DNA of 64,000 bases from Chitinophaga sancti (lineage in GTDB: Bacteria; Bacteroidota; Bacteroidia; Chitinophagales; Chitinophagaceae), in contig NZ_CP139247.1 in NCBI RefSeq assembly GCF_034087045.1, forward strand, positions 1,798,001-1,862,000. Reading direction: 5' to 3'. Below the pieces are notes generated by a model. The model worked only from the letters and a program-made list of their open reading frames with translations. It had not been told where the DNA came from and did not search any database. A program made the position numbers and the translations under genes. Shown here piece by piece: positions 8,101-17,465 of the stretch (within the stretch, counting starts at the first letter, position 1; every line of letters begins with the position of its first letter).

Positions 8101-10209
8101 ATGGAAACGATCAGTTGTAAAGTTAAAGGAATGAACTGTACCAGTTGTGCCTTGACGGTATCAAAATACCTTCAGCACAAAGGTATGCAGGATGTGAATG
8201 TTAGTTTTGCCACAGAGGAATTGAGTTTTACCCTGCCTGAAGGAATTGAGACAAATCCCAAAGATATTCTCTCTGGTATCGATCAGCTGGGCTACCAGGT
8301 GGTATTACCTAACCAACCTCAACCCAAGGCGGCTTTTCTGCGTACACTGACATTTAAGTTTATTTTCTGCGCCATCTTTACAGCTCCTTTGTTATTACAT
8401 ATGTGGGTACACTGGGCATGGCTCCATGATCCTGTTGTACAGCTTTGCCTTGCTACACCCGTTTTTCTGACGGGGATGTGGCATTTTGGCCGGAGTGCGA
8501 TCCGCTCTCTTGTAAACGGGATGGCGAATATGGATGTGCTGATTGCTTTGGGTGCCATCGCTGCTTATGGCTATAGCCTTACTGGTACAATCCTGCACCT
8601 GGGGCCAGACTATATGTTTTACGAAACGGCTGCTGCCATCATCACCCTGGTATTCCTGGGCAACCTGCTGGAAGAGCGTTCTGTAAAGCAAACCACTACT
8701 GCAATTACGGCCCTTGCAAAGATGCAGGTAACAACCGCCAATCGTATTGAAGAACACGGTGATCATGAACATATTCATGTAGTAGACAACCAGGCCCTGC
8801 GCACTGGTGATAAAGTATTGGTGAACACGGGCGATATGATTCCCATGGATGGCACCATCTACTGGGGGAGTGGCCTCATCAATGAATCTATGATCACTGG
8901 TGAAAGCACCCCTGTACGTAAAGGCGAAAAAGATAAAGGTATTGGTGGCACTATCCTGGAAGAAGGTAGTATCAAAATGTTCATCACCGCTACCGGAAAA
9001 GATACGGTTCTCTCTTACATCATCGACCTCGTAAAACAGGCACAGGGCAATAAACCGCCCATGCAGAAACTGGCTGATAAGATCAGTGCCATCTTCGTAC
9101 CATTGGTATTAGGGATTGCAGTACTGACCTTTTTAGGTTGGGCGATATTTGGACATATCACCATTGGCGCCGCTATTATGCGGAGTATCGCTGTACTGGT
9201 CATCGCCTGTCCATGTGCCATGGGACTCGCTACGCCGGCAGCCGTTATGGTGGGATTGGGCAGAGCAGCAAAAAATGGTATTCTCATCAAGGGTGCCCAA
9301 ACCCTGGAAGCCTTTAAGGATATAAAATACGTAGTACTGGATAAAACCGGTACCCTCACTACCGGCAAACTGCAGCTGGGCAATTATCACTACGAAGGTA
9401 TGACCGAAAGGGAATTTGCCCAGACAGTGTATAGCCTGGAGAAATTCTCTTCTCACCCTATTGCCCGTTCACTTGTGAGTATCTGGAAGAAAGAAGGAGA
9501 AGTGAAGCTGACACAGATCCGTGAAATAAAAGGTCGTGGTATGCAGGCAAAAGACTCCGCAGGCAATGAATGGCAGCTGGGTTCCTTTGAAATGGCGAAA
9601 CATACGACTGCTGATGATAGCCATAACCTCTACCTGCTGAAGAATGGTCAACTGACAGGCTGGATAGACCTGATCGATGAAGTAAGACCTGATGCAGCAG
9701 AAATGGTGGCCATGTTGCAAAGCAGAGGTATTACAACCGTGCTGCTGAGTGGAGATACAGAACGTAAATGTCGTGAACTGGCCGCGTTGACAGGCATCCG
9801 GGAAGTATACTCCAGCCAGACACCAGAACAGAAATTACAGCAAATAGACCGTCTTATGCAAGCCGCACCGGTAGCTATGGTAGGCGATGGTATCAACGAT
9901 GCACCGGCATTGGCCAGGGCTACGATTGGTATCTCCCTAAGTGATGCCACGCATATTGCTATGCAGAGTGCCAATGTGATCTTATTAAATAGCAAATTGT
10001 CTTCCCTGCCGCTAGCATTGGGGCTGGGTAAACATACCTTTCTCACTATACAACAGAATCTTTTCTGGGCATTCCTGTACAATGTGATTGCCATTCCATT
10101 TGCTGCCTTTGGGGTATTGAGCCCTATATCCGGTGCGGGTGTGATGGCGCTTTCAGATATCGTACTGGCCGCGAATTCTGTGCGCCTGCGGTACAAGAGA
10201 GTAATATAG
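8101..10209 (+). CDS. copA: Copper-exporting P1B-type ATPase
   Basis: Pumps monovalent copper (or silver) out of the cytoplasm using ATP. The 702-residue protein carries one N-terminal heavy-metal-associated domain with GMNCTSCA (Cys13, Cys16). Membrane helices follow, then the actuator motif GES, a CPC metal site in helix 6 (residues 370-372), the phosphorylated Asp in DKTGTLTTG (residue 414), the SSHPIA nucleotide motif, and GDGINDAPALA. CPC with a single CxxC domain fits the Cu+ class rather than Zn/Cd pumps. The gene is followed 13 bp later by recQ. Its upstream region holds a repeated 13-mer that may be an operator; no copper regulator gene is adjacent. Confidence 0.93.
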   Translation: METISCKVKGMNCTSCALTVSKYLQHKGMQDVNVSFATEELSFTLPEGIETNPKDILSGIDQLGYQVVLPNQPQPKAAFLRTLTFKFIFCAIFTAPLLLHMWVHWAWLHDPVVQLCLATPVFLTGMWHFGRSAIRSLVNGMANMDVLIALGAIAAYGYSLTGTILHLGPDYMFYETAAAIITLVFLGNLLEERSVKQTTTAITALAKMQVTTANRIEEHGDHEHIHVVDNQALRTGDKVLVNTGDMIPMDGTIYWGSGLINESMITGESTPVRKGEKDKGIGGTILEEGSIKMFITATGKDTVLSYIIDLVKQAQGNKPPMQKLADKISAIFVPLVLGIAVLTFLGWAIFGHITIGAAIMRSIAVLVIACPCAMGLATPAAVMVGLGRAAKNGILIKGAQTLEAFKDIKYVVLDKTGTLTTGKLQLGNYHYEGMTEREFAQTVYSLEKFSSHPIARSLVSIWKKEGEVKLTQIREIKGRGMQAKDSAGNEWQLGSFEMAKHTTADDSHNLYLLKNGQLTGWIDLIDEVRPDAAEMVAMLQSRGITTVLLSGDTERKCRELAALTGIREVYSSQTPEQKLQQIDRLMQAAPVAMVGDGINDAPALARATIGISLSDATHIAMQSANVILLNSKLSSLPLALGLGKHTFLTIQQNLFWAFLYNVIAIPFAAFGVLSPISGAGVMALSDIVLAANSVRLRYKRVI

Positions 10210-10222
10210 TTACATTTACAGT

Positions 10223-12118
10223 GTGACTACTCCAACAGAAATACTGAAAAAATATTGGGGCTATGACCAATTCCGTCCTTTGCAGGAAGACATTATTCAG
10301 TCTGTCTGCAATTGGCAGGATACACTGGCATTGATGCCCACCGGAGGTGGAAAATCCATCTGCTTCCAGGTACCGGCACTCATGAAAGAAGGGCTTTGCC
10401 TGGTGGTCACACCCCTTATTGCATTGATGAAGGATCAGGTGGCAAATTTGCGTAGCCGGAATATTCCTGCTGCTGCTATCTATGCGGGTATGTATTACCA
10501 GGATGTGGAGAAGTTGCTGGAAGAGGCACGCCGTGGTACGTATAAGTTTCTCTATGTATCGCCTGAGCGATTACAGAGTCGCCGGTTTTTAGAATACTGC
10601 GATGGATTGCCGGTTACACTGCTGGCGATAGATGAAGCACACTGTATTTCTCAATGGGGGTATGATTTCAGACCTGCCTATCTGGAGATCGCAGAGATCA
10701 GAACACAGTTTCCGGGTGTACCGGTATTAGCACTCACCGCATCGGCTACCCCAAAGGTACAGCAGGACATCTGCGAAAAGCTGCGCATGCAAAAGCCGGC
10801 TATTTTCAGCAAGAGCTTTGTACGTAGCAATCTTTCCTACAGCGTGATTGAAGAAGGGGATAAGCACCCCAGGTTATTACACATCTTACAGCGGGTACCA
10901 GGCAGTGCCATCATCTATTGCCGCAATCGGAAAGGCACCCGTGAGCTGGCGGATATGCTGGAACAGAACGGGATTTCTGCCAGTTATTATCATGCCGGAC
11001 TAACAGGAGAGGAACGCACTGCCCGTCAGGAATTGTGGATAGAGGGCAAAATCAGGGTGATGGTGTGTACCAACGCATTTGGGATGGGGATCGATAAGCC
11101 GGATGTAAGAGTAGTGATACATGCAGATGCCCCGGAGAGCCTGGAGGGTTATTACCAGGAAGCTGGCAGAGGTGGGAGAGATGAGCAGAAGGCATATGCT
11201 GTATTGTTGTACCATTCTTCAGAGCTGGATAGAATGACGGAGATGATTGCCTTGCAGTTTCCCGGTCAGGATCAGGTGAGAGGTGTGTATCAGGCGCTGG
11301 TGAATTATTTACAGGTACCGGTAGGTGGAGGAGAAGGTGTGTACTTTGATTTTGATATCAATGACTTCGTACAGAAATTCGAACTGAATATAACAGTGGC
11401 ATATAGTGCCTTGCGCATATTGGAGCAGGAAGGTATTTTGCAGCTGAGTGAGAGTGTGTTTATGCCTTCAATGGTGGAATTTATTGTTAACAGGCAAACG
11501 TTGTTTGCATTTGATGCCGCACAACCGGCGTTGTCTGCGCTGGTGCAAACTTTATTACGCACTTATGAAGGGATCTTTGATAATCCCGTTCCGGTGTATG
11601 AAAGGCAGCTTCTGCGGATTCTGCGTATCAAAGAGCAGGAGGTGATACTGGGATTACAACAGCTGCATCAGCGAGGGATAATCCGGTATAAACAACGTAA
11701 GACAGTACCACAGTTATCTTTTGTAGAGCAGCGGGTATCTACGCAACATTTAAGGATAGATACAGAACGGGTGAAGGCGAGAATGAAGGCTTACAAGGAT
11801 AGGCTGGATGCGATGTTGGAATATGTTCGGAATAAAAAGCAGTGTCGGACACAGTTATTAGTACAGTATTTTGGAGAACACGATGCACAGCCTTGCGGAA
11901 TCTGTGATGTATGTATAGCGCAGAAGAAAAAGCCAGCAGATTTTAAGGCGATATCGGGGTTGTTATTGGCAGAGCTAAGTGAGGTTCCTATGGAATGGGA
12001 AGTGATTCAGAATAAGCTAAAAGAGGTGGATGAAGCGGAGTTGATGGAGGTGACGCAATTTATGATCAGTGAGGAAATTATTATAAGAGATGAAGAAGGC
12101 CGCTTTTACCGTAAGTAA
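10223..12118 (+). CDS. recQ: ATP-dependent DNA helicase RecQ
   Basis: 3'-to-5' superfamily 2 DNA helicase acting in recombinational repair. The 631-residue protein shows Walker A PTGGGKSICFQ near residue 39, DEAHCISQWGYDFRP near 137, SATP, the helicase-C motif TNAFGMGIDKPDVR near 283, and EAGRGGRDE. Zinc-binding cysteines are seen late (KQCRTQ, then CGICDVC near residue 557), as in the RQC region. A clear HRDC domain is not evident, which is usual for short Bacteroidota paralogs. The start is GTG at 10223, the only good start close to copA. The stop codon lies inside the terminator hairpin. Confidence 0.92.
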   Translation: MTTPTEILKKYWGYDQFRPLQEDIIQSVCNWQDTLALMPTGGGKSICFQVPALMKEGLCLVVTPLIALMKDQVANLRSRNIPAAAIYAGMYYQDVEKLLEEARRGTYKFLYVSPERLQSRRFLEYCDGLPVTLLAIDEAHCISQWGYDFRPAYLEIAEIRTQFPGVPVLALTASATPKVQQDICEKLRMQKPAIFSKSFVRSNLSYSVIEEGDKHPRLLHILQRVPGSAIIYCRNRKGTRELADMLEQNGISASYYHAGLTGEERTARQELWIEGKIRVMVCTNAFGMGIDKPDVRVVIHADAPESLEGYYQEAGRGGRDEQKAYAVLLYHSSELDRMTEMIALQFPGQDQVRGVYQALVNYLQVPVGGGEGVYFDFDINDFVQKFELNITVAYSALRILEQEGILQLSESVFMPSMVEFIVNRQTLFAFDAAQPALSALVQTLLRTYEGIFDNPVPVYERQLLRILRIKEQEVILGLQQLHQRGIIRYKQRKTVPQLSFVEQRVSTQHLRIDTERVKARMKAYKDRLDAMLEYVRNKKQCRTQLLVQYFGEHDAQPCGICDVCIAQKKKPADFKAISGLLLAELSEVPMEWEVIQNKLKEVDEAELMEVTQFMISEEIIIRDEEGRFYRK

Positions 12119-12128
12119 AAGCGGCCTT
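12096..12128. terminator. Bidirectional terminator overlapping recQ stop
   Basis: A 14-nt arm with GGCCGCTTTTAC (12096-12109) pairs with its complement (12115-12128) around CGTAA. The recQ TAA at 12116-12118 lies in the right arm. It also serves the convergent oxidoreductase gene. Confidence 0.8.
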
Positions 12129-12134
12129 TCGAAA

Positions 12135-13184
12135 TTATTTAAGAGCAATAACTTTCTTTGCATCACTACTTTCAAATGCCGCCTCAATAATCCTGATCAC
12201 ATTCACCGCATCTTGTGCAGGTACAGGATTCGGCCCTTTACCATTGAGTGCATCATATATGCCATCATAGTATTCGAGGTAGTCTCCCTTTGGAGATGGC
12301 AGGTATTCCCTCACCACCTTTCCATCTCTTTCTGTATGCAGCAATCCCCACTCATGAATCCCTTCCACACCCCATCCAGGCGCTCCCGGCATCAATCCCT
12401 GCTGCAACATCGTTTCCTGCGTATCTGCTTTCGTTTTTATAAAAGAACCTTTCCGCCCATGAAACTGATAAGAAGGAATCGGTTCTCTGGTGAGATAAGA
12501 GCATTTCAACCTCACTCTTAGATGTTCATAAAAATAAACCAGCTCAAAGTAATCATCCACCAGTGACTCCTTCCTGATCGTCCTGATATCCGCCCATATT
12601 GCATCCGGCATTCCAAACAGTATCAGCGCCTGATCTACCAGGTGTGAACCCAGGTCATACAACCCGCCAGTACCCGGTAGTTTCTCTTCCTTATGTTTCT
12701 TATAACTCAGCTCCTCACGATAACGATCATAATGAATCTCTGCTTCCAGCAAATCACCCAGATCGCCACTGTTCAGCACCTGTTTTACAATCTTAAAATC
12801 ACTATCAAAGCGTCTGTTATGGTACACGCTTAACAGCAACCCTTTTGAAGCCGCCAGTTCTGCCAGCTCTTCCCCTTCTGCAGCATGCACTGTAAAAGGT
12901 TTTTCTACTATTACATTCTTTCCCGCTTCCAGCGCAGCCTTGGCGTATTCGTAATGGGTATAGTTAGGTGTATTGATTACGATCAGATCCAGTTCAGGAT
13001 CCTGAATCATATCCGCTACACTGGTATATACTTTCACATCGGGATAGCGCTGTCTTGCGAGGTTCTTACTTCGCTCCACTACAGCATAGAAGGTAAACCC
13101 CGGATGTGTGTGAATAAACGGTGCGTGAAAGATATGTCCTGACATACCATAGGAACAAATCCCTGCTTTGATAATTTTCTCCAT
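12135..13184 (-). CDS. Gfo/Idh/MocA family oxidoreductase
   Basis: NAD(P)-dependent sugar or inositol oxidoreductase; substrate unknown. The 349-residue protein has an N-terminal Rossmann segment (ICSYGMSGHIFHAPFI, with AGICSYG in the dinucleotide-binding loop) and the family signature VEKPFTVHAAEG near residue 93, with the catalytic Lys-Pro. The GFO_IDH_MocA C-terminal domain follows, with GGLYDLGSHLVDQAL near residue 172 containing the active-site Asp and His. Such genes are abundant in Chitinophaga sugar metabolism, but no carbohydrate locus adjoins here. It lies 14 bp after the HerA-like gene in the same direction and may share its transcript. Confidence 0.88.
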   Translation of the reverse strand: MEKIIKAGICSYGMSGHIFHAPFIHTHPGFTFYAVVERSKNLARQRYPDVKVYTSVADMIQDPELDLIVINTPNYTHYEYAKAALEAGKNVIVEKPFTVHAAEGEELAELAASKGLLLSVYHNRRFDSDFKIVKQVLNSGDLGDLLEAEIHYDRYREELSYKKHKEEKLPGTGGLYDLGSHLVDQALILFGMPDAIWADIRTIRKESLVDDYFELVYFYEHLRVRLKCSYLTREPIPSYQFHGRKGSFIKTKADTQETMLQQGLMPGAPGWGVEGIHEWGLLHTERDGKVVREYLPSPKGDYLEYYDGIYDALNGKGPNPVPAQDAVNVIRIIEAAFESSDAKKVIALK

Positions 13185-13198
13185 ATCCTAGATTTTAA

Positions 13199-14752
13199 TT
13201 AAAACCAGCTACTACTTTTTTTGCTGCTCTTACCGCCTAATCCCAGGGCGCCCAGCAGGCTCCTTGTGATCATCGTAGTTGCTGTTCGGCCCACTTGTTT
13301 GGCGATAGGACTGCTTAGTACAGTGTCTAATATACTCTTCTCTTCGGGTTGTTTTTTGCCTCCGGCAGTTTTCGCTGCAGGGGCACTTTTTTCTGCTGCT
13401 TCCTGCAGCTTTGCTGTCAGGATTTCATATGCACTTTCATGATCGATCTCCTGATTATACTTCTGCGCGATTTTGCTGCTGTTTACCAGTGCATCCATCT
13501 CTGCCGCAGAGAGTATATCCATCCGGGAGCGTGGTGTTACCAGCATGGTGGCAGCCAGTGGCGTAGGTATACCTTTCTCATTCAGACAGGTGAACAATGC
13601 TTCACCAATACCAATCTGTGTGAGTAGTTCATCTGTTTTATAGAAATCAGATAGCGGATAGTTCTCGGCCGTCTGCTTAATCGTCTTACGGTCATTGGCA
13701 GTAAATGCACGCAGTGCATGCTGTACTTTCATACCCAGTTGTCCAAGTATAGATGGTGGTACATCCATTGGATTTTGTGTACAGAAAAAGATACCCACAC
13801 CTTTTGAACGGATCAGTTTAATGATTGTTTCGATCTGCTGCAACAGTGCAGAACTGGCTTCCTGGAATACCAGGTGCGCTTCGTCTATAAACAGTACCAG
13901 CTTTGGTTTATCCATATCACCTTCTTCAGGCAATGTAGCATACAGCTCTGCCAGCAGGCTAAGCATGAATGTGGAAAACAGCTTTGGTTTATCCTGGATA
14001 TCCGCTACTCTTACGATGGAAATCACTCCTCTGCCATCATCACTGATGCGTAGGAGGTCATCTACTTCAAAAGAGGTTTCGCCAAAGAATTTATCAGCAC
14101 CCTGTTGTTCCAGCGCAATTACTTTTCTGAGCACAGTACCTGCTGAAGTGGTAGAGATCTTACCATAATCTTTTTCCAGTTCAGCCTTACCTTCATCACT
14201 CACATACTGCAATACTTTCTTGAAATCTTTCAGGTCCAGCAGGGGCAGTTTACTTTCATCACAATATTTAAATATCATGGCCACCAGGCCTTCCTGTGTA
14301 TCGTTCAGTTCTAATATTCTGGACAATAATATCGGGCCAAATTCACTCACCGTTGCTCTCAGGCGCGCGCCTTTTTCATCACTGAGTGAAAGCAGTTCTA
14401 CAGGGTAGCCGGAAGGAGACCAGCTGCCGCCGATTTTCTCATATCGCTCTTTGATCCTGTCACTGTTAGTGCCGGCGGCCGCAACGCCACTCAGGTCACC
14501 TTTAATATCCATGAGCAGTACAGGTACGCTGGCATCGCTCAGCCCTTCTGCAATCACCTGCAGGGTTTTGGTTTTACCTGTACCTGTGGCGCCGGCTATC
14601 AATCCATGCCTGTTCATCGTTTTCAATGGCAGGAACACATCCGCACCACTCACGACATCGCCATCCAGCATGGCGCAGCCCAGTTTAAATCGTTCACCCT
14701 TGAAGGTATATCCACTTTGGATATGCGACAGAAATGCTTCTTTATCAGCCAT
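13199..14752 (-). CDS. HerA/VirB4-like ATPase (DUF853 family)
   Basis: A 517-residue P-loop ATPase of the HerA/FtsK superfamily. Members are thought to be DNA-translocating or remodelling motors, but the DUF853 group has no firm role. Walker A is GATGTGKTKTLQ near residue 53 and Walker B is LVLFIDEAHLVFQ near residue 281. The phrase LLMDIKGDLSGVAA near residue 77 is typical of DUF853. The C-terminal 70 residues are Lys/Ala-rich and end in GGKSSKKSSSWF. There is no NurA nuclease gene nearby, so this is not a HerA-NurA end-resection pair. A terminator separates it from the GroES-like gene upstream. Confidence 0.85.
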   Translation of the reverse strand: MADKEAFLSHIQSGYTFKGERFKLGCAMLDGDVVSGADVFLPLKTMNRHGLIAGATGTGKTKTLQVIAEGLSDASVPVLLMDIKGDLSGVAAAGTNSDRIKERYEKIGGSWSPSGYPVELLSLSDEKGARLRATVSEFGPILLSRILELNDTQEGLVAMIFKYCDESKLPLLDLKDFKKVLQYVSDEGKAELEKDYGKISTTSAGTVLRKVIALEQQGADKFFGETSFEVDDLLRISDDGRGVISIVRVADIQDKPKLFSTFMLSLLAELYATLPEEGDMDKPKLVLFIDEAHLVFQEASSALLQQIETIIKLIRSKGVGIFFCTQNPMDVPPSILGQLGMKVQHALRAFTANDRKTIKQTAENYPLSDFYKTDELLTQIGIGEALFTCLNEKGIPTPLAATMLVTPRSRMDILSAAEMDALVNSSKIAQKYNQEIDHESAYEILTAKLQEAAEKSAPAAKTAGGKKQPEEKSILDTVLSSPIAKQVGRTATTMITRSLLGALGLGGKSSKKSSSWF

Positions 14753-14779
14753 GGGGTATTAAAATTTCTCTGAAGATAA

Positions 14780-14811
14780 AAAAAGGGCTGTAATCACTTA
14801 CAGCCCTTTTT
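14780..14811. terminator. Terminator after the GroES-like gene
   Basis: AGGGCTGTAA (with leading A-run, 14780-14793) pairs with TTACAGCCCT plus T-run (14798-14811) across TCAC. It lies between the GroES-like gene and the HerA-like gene, both on the reverse strand. Confidence 0.8.
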
Positions 14812-14832
14812 GAAATTTTTATGAAAAAAGCA

Positions 14833-15213
14833 TTAGAGATCTTCTTCTCTTTCCAGCATCAGTATCGCACTCTGCGGTACGATAAAGTACTTTTCGCCCT
14901 GGTATGACACTTCCGTGGAGCCATTGAGCAGGAAGATAGCCAGATCGCCTTCCTTTACCTGTAAAGGAATATACTTCACTTTCTCATCTTCTCCCTTCCA
15001 GGCATCATCATCCTCAGAAGGTAATGGAAGGGCATATCCAGGACCTGTTTTGATGACATATCCAGATTGAACCTTTTCCTTTTCCTGCATACCGGGAGGC
15101 AAAAATAGCCCGCTTTCTGTACGTTCATTGGGGGTAAGTGGTTGTACCAGTACCCTGTCGCCTACAACAATCAGCTTTTTCAATTTATTATCTATTGTCA
15201 GGTGTGTTGCCAT
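14833..15213 (-). CDS. Orphan GroES-like (cpn10 family) protein
   Basis: A 126-residue cpn10-fold protein. The core reads VVGDRVLVQPLTPNERTESG, then LFLPPGMQEKEKVQSGYVI near residue 40, which covers the GroES mobile-loop region. VKEGDLAIFLLNGSTEVSYQ and YFIVPQSAILML follow near the end. It is about 30 residues longer than classical GroES. The extra length is an N-terminal tail and an acidic insert (PSEDDDAWKGEDEKVKY) after the mobile loop. No groEL lies in the window, so the normal groESL operon is presumably elsewhere and this is a paralog of unknown role. Confidence 0.8.
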   Translation of the reverse strand: MATHLTIDNKLKKLIVVGDRVLVQPLTPNERTESGLFLPPGMQEKEKVQSGYVIKTGPGYALPLPSEDDDAWKGEDEKVKYIPLQVKEGDLAIFLLNGSTEVSYQGEKYFIVPQSAILMLEREEDL

Positions 15214-15270
15214 GATCTATGTAATACAAAATGTATGCAGCAGGTACGTGTCGTGCCAAGATGGCATACA

Positions 15271-16110
15271 TTATAGCGCAGACAACGGGAAGGTATCGCC
15301 TGCGCGGATGCCTTTCTCCGTTTGTTGCAGCACGAGGCATTCTACCTTCGGATCATGCTCTAAATACAGTACATACTGCTGCTCCAGTGCTTCAGTCAGG
15401 TAACTTTTTTTCTCCTGAAGGGTTGTCAGCGGGAACATATCGTATGCCATTACGTATGGCAGTGGAATATGTCCGATGCCAGGCAACAGGTCTGCCATAT
15501 ACAGGATGGTTTTATCCTTGTATTTGATCTGTGGCAGCATTTGTGCATCTGTATGTCCGTTTACAAACCGGATATTGATATTGTCAGTAAAGCTCACGCC
15601 TTCCTTTACTTCCACAAATTTCAGCTGACCACTTTCCTGCATGGGCAGGATGTTTTCTTTCAGGAAGGATGCTTTCTCCCTGTCGTTTGGTTTTATCGCC
15701 CAGTTCCAGTGATCTTCATTGCTCCAGAAGGTCGCATTTTTGAACGCAGGTACGAGTTTATCGCCCTGTCTTACAATGGAGCCACCGCAATGGTCAAAGT
15801 GCAGGTGAGTCAGGAACACATCGGTGATATCATCTTTGTGAAAACCCAGTTTAGCCAGGGAGCTATCCAGGGTTGCATCGCCATGCAGGTGGTAATGGCC
15901 AAGCCATTTTGCATCCTGTTTGTTACCAATACCTGTATCTACCAGGATCAGGCGCTTGCCATCTTCGATGAGCAGGCAGCGCATGGCCCAGGAGCATAAA
16001 TTGTTCTCGTCTGATGGACTTAGTTTGTTCCAAATACTCTTTGGTACTACGCCGTACATAGCACCTCCATCCAGTTTAAAAAAGCCTGTGTCTACGGTAT
16101 ATAGTTTCAT
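15271..16110 (-). CDS. MBL-fold metallo-hydrolase
   Basis: A 279-residue metallo-beta-lactamase-fold hydrolase. The zinc motif THLHFDHCGG is near residue 102, and further ligands are likely in VNGHTDAQM (near 187) and YLEHDP (near 250). The segment LILVDTGIGNKQDAKW near residue 54 is typical of the quorum-quenching/AHL-lactonase-like subgroup, but the true substrate is not deducible. No signal peptide is evident. It lies 57 bp upstream of the GroES-like gene and 13 bp after the MFS gene in the same direction, suggesting an operon MFS-MBL-GroES-like. Confidence 0.82.
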   Translation of the reverse strand: MKLYTVDTGFFKLDGGAMYGVVPKSIWNKLSPSDENNLCSWAMRCLLIEDGKRLILVDTGIGNKQDAKWLGHYHLHGDATLDSSLAKLGFHKDDITDVFLTHLHFDHCGGSIVRQGDKLVPAFKNATFWSNEDHWNWAIKPNDREKASFLKENILPMQESGQLKFVEVKEGVSFTDNINIRFVNGHTDAQMLPQIKYKDKTILYMADLLPGIGHIPLPYVMAYDMFPLTTLQEKKSYLTEALEQQYVLYLEHDPKVECLVLQQTEKGIRAGDTFPLSAL

Positions 16111-16123
16111 ACAATTGAGGTTT

Positions 16124-17419
16124 CTATTGTAGTGCCTTTTGCTTTCTCCGTGCGGAGAACAGCCAAGCGAGGCCCATTAAAAAGAAGGCAGCCAGTGCAA
16201 TTACAGAATTGCGCATACTACCTGTCAGCTCATGGATATACCCGAAGGTGGTCATACCGATCACGATAGAAAGCTTTTCAGTCACATCATAGTAACTGAA
16301 GAAACTTGCGGTATCCTCAGTTTCCGGCATCAGCTTGGCGTAGGTGGAGCGGCTCAGGGACTGAACACCTCCCATTACCAGACCTACAGCTGTGGCCAGT
16401 ATATAAAAGTCGGTAGCTGTCTGCATACGGTAACCAGCAAAGCAGATGCCTATCCATACGAATATGACTCCAATTAATACAGGCAGGTTGCCATACTTGC
16501 CTGAGAGCCATGCCATGCCCGAAGCACCGGCAATCGCTACTAACTGGATCACTACCACTACACTGATGAGGGTGGTAGAAGGCAGGTGTAATTCCTGTGC
16601 ACCAAAGAGGGTTGCTGCCATCATGACTGTCTGCACACCCATGCTGTAGAAGAAAAAGCCTCTCAGAAAGCGCTTCAGCACAGGCATGGTCTTTACCTGG
16701 GCATACACTTTACGCAGCTCAGAGAAGCCTTCTGTGAACACACCAGCTTTATGTTCAGCAATTGTTCCTTTGGAGGCAGGCAATCGTGCAAAGGTGATCT
16801 GGGCAAAGCCGATCCACCAGACACCTACCAGCAGGAAGGTAATGAGCACCGCCTGCCCTTCTGTGATACCAAATGGCAGCAGCGCTACCAGTGCAAAACC
16901 AACCAGTTGTAACAGTACGCTACCGATATACCCCATGGCAAAGCCTTTGGCACTCACCCGGTCACGGTCTTCCTCTGCTGCTATCTCTGGTAAGTAAGAG
17001 TTGTAAAACACCAGTCCTCCGCAGTAGCCGAGGGTAGCGAGGACAAAGAAGATGATACCATATTCGACATTGCCGCCGTTGAACAGGTACAACGCACTAC
17101 AGCTGATACCACCCAGCCAGGTGAACATCATCAGGTAACGTTTTTTGTTACCTCTTGTATCTGCAATAGAAGACAGGATAGGAGAGGCAATCGCAGCAAT
17201 CAGAAACGCTGCTGCCATCGCGTAGTCATACAGGGCAGAATTGATAAAATATTTTCCGAAGAAAGGAATGCGGTCGCTGTGGAAGGCCGCTTTTGTAGCG
17301 CTTGTAAAATAAATAGGGAAAAAGGTAGTAGTAATTACCAGATTGTAAACGGAGTTAGCCCAGTCATACATGGCCCACCCGTTAATTACTTTCTTACTGG
17401 CAGTTTTTTGCATATGCAT
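16124..17419 (-). CDS. MFS transporter, UMF1/Atg22-like
   Basis: A 431-residue membrane protein with about 12 hydrophobic helices. It opens with INGWAMYDWANSVYNLVI near residue 12, the hallmark of the Atg22/UMF1 branch of the major facilitator superfamily. The gap after helix 6 and the phrase MGGVQSLSRSTYAKLMP near residue 350 also match that family. Yeast Atg22 exports amino acids from vacuoles; bacterial substrates are unknown. The start is ATG at 17419; an internal Met two codons later is possible. It lies 46 bp from the ABC ATPase gene upstream. Confidence 0.85.
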   Translation of the reverse strand: MHMQKTASKKVINGWAMYDWANSVYNLVITTTFFPIYFTSATKAAFHSDRIPFFGKYFINSALYDYAMAAAFLIAAIASPILSSIADTRGNKKRYLMMFTWLGGISCSALYLFNGGNVEYGIIFFVLATLGYCGGLVFYNSYLPEIAAEEDRDRVSAKGFAMGYIGSVLLQLVGFALVALLPFGITEGQAVLITFLLVGVWWIGFAQITFARLPASKGTIAEHKAGVFTEGFSELRKVYAQVKTMPVLKRFLRGFFFYSMGVQTVMMAATLFGAQELHLPSTTLISVVVVIQLVAIAGASGMAWLSGKYGNLPVLIGVIFVWIGICFAGYRMQTATDFYILATAVGLVMGGVQSLSRSTYAKLMPETEDTASFFSYYDVTEKLSIVIGMTTFGYIHELTGSMRNSVIALAAFFLMGLAWLFSARRKQKALQ

Positions 17420-17465
17420 CTCGTATTATGGGGTTCAATATACGATTAAAGCACTAATCCCCACG

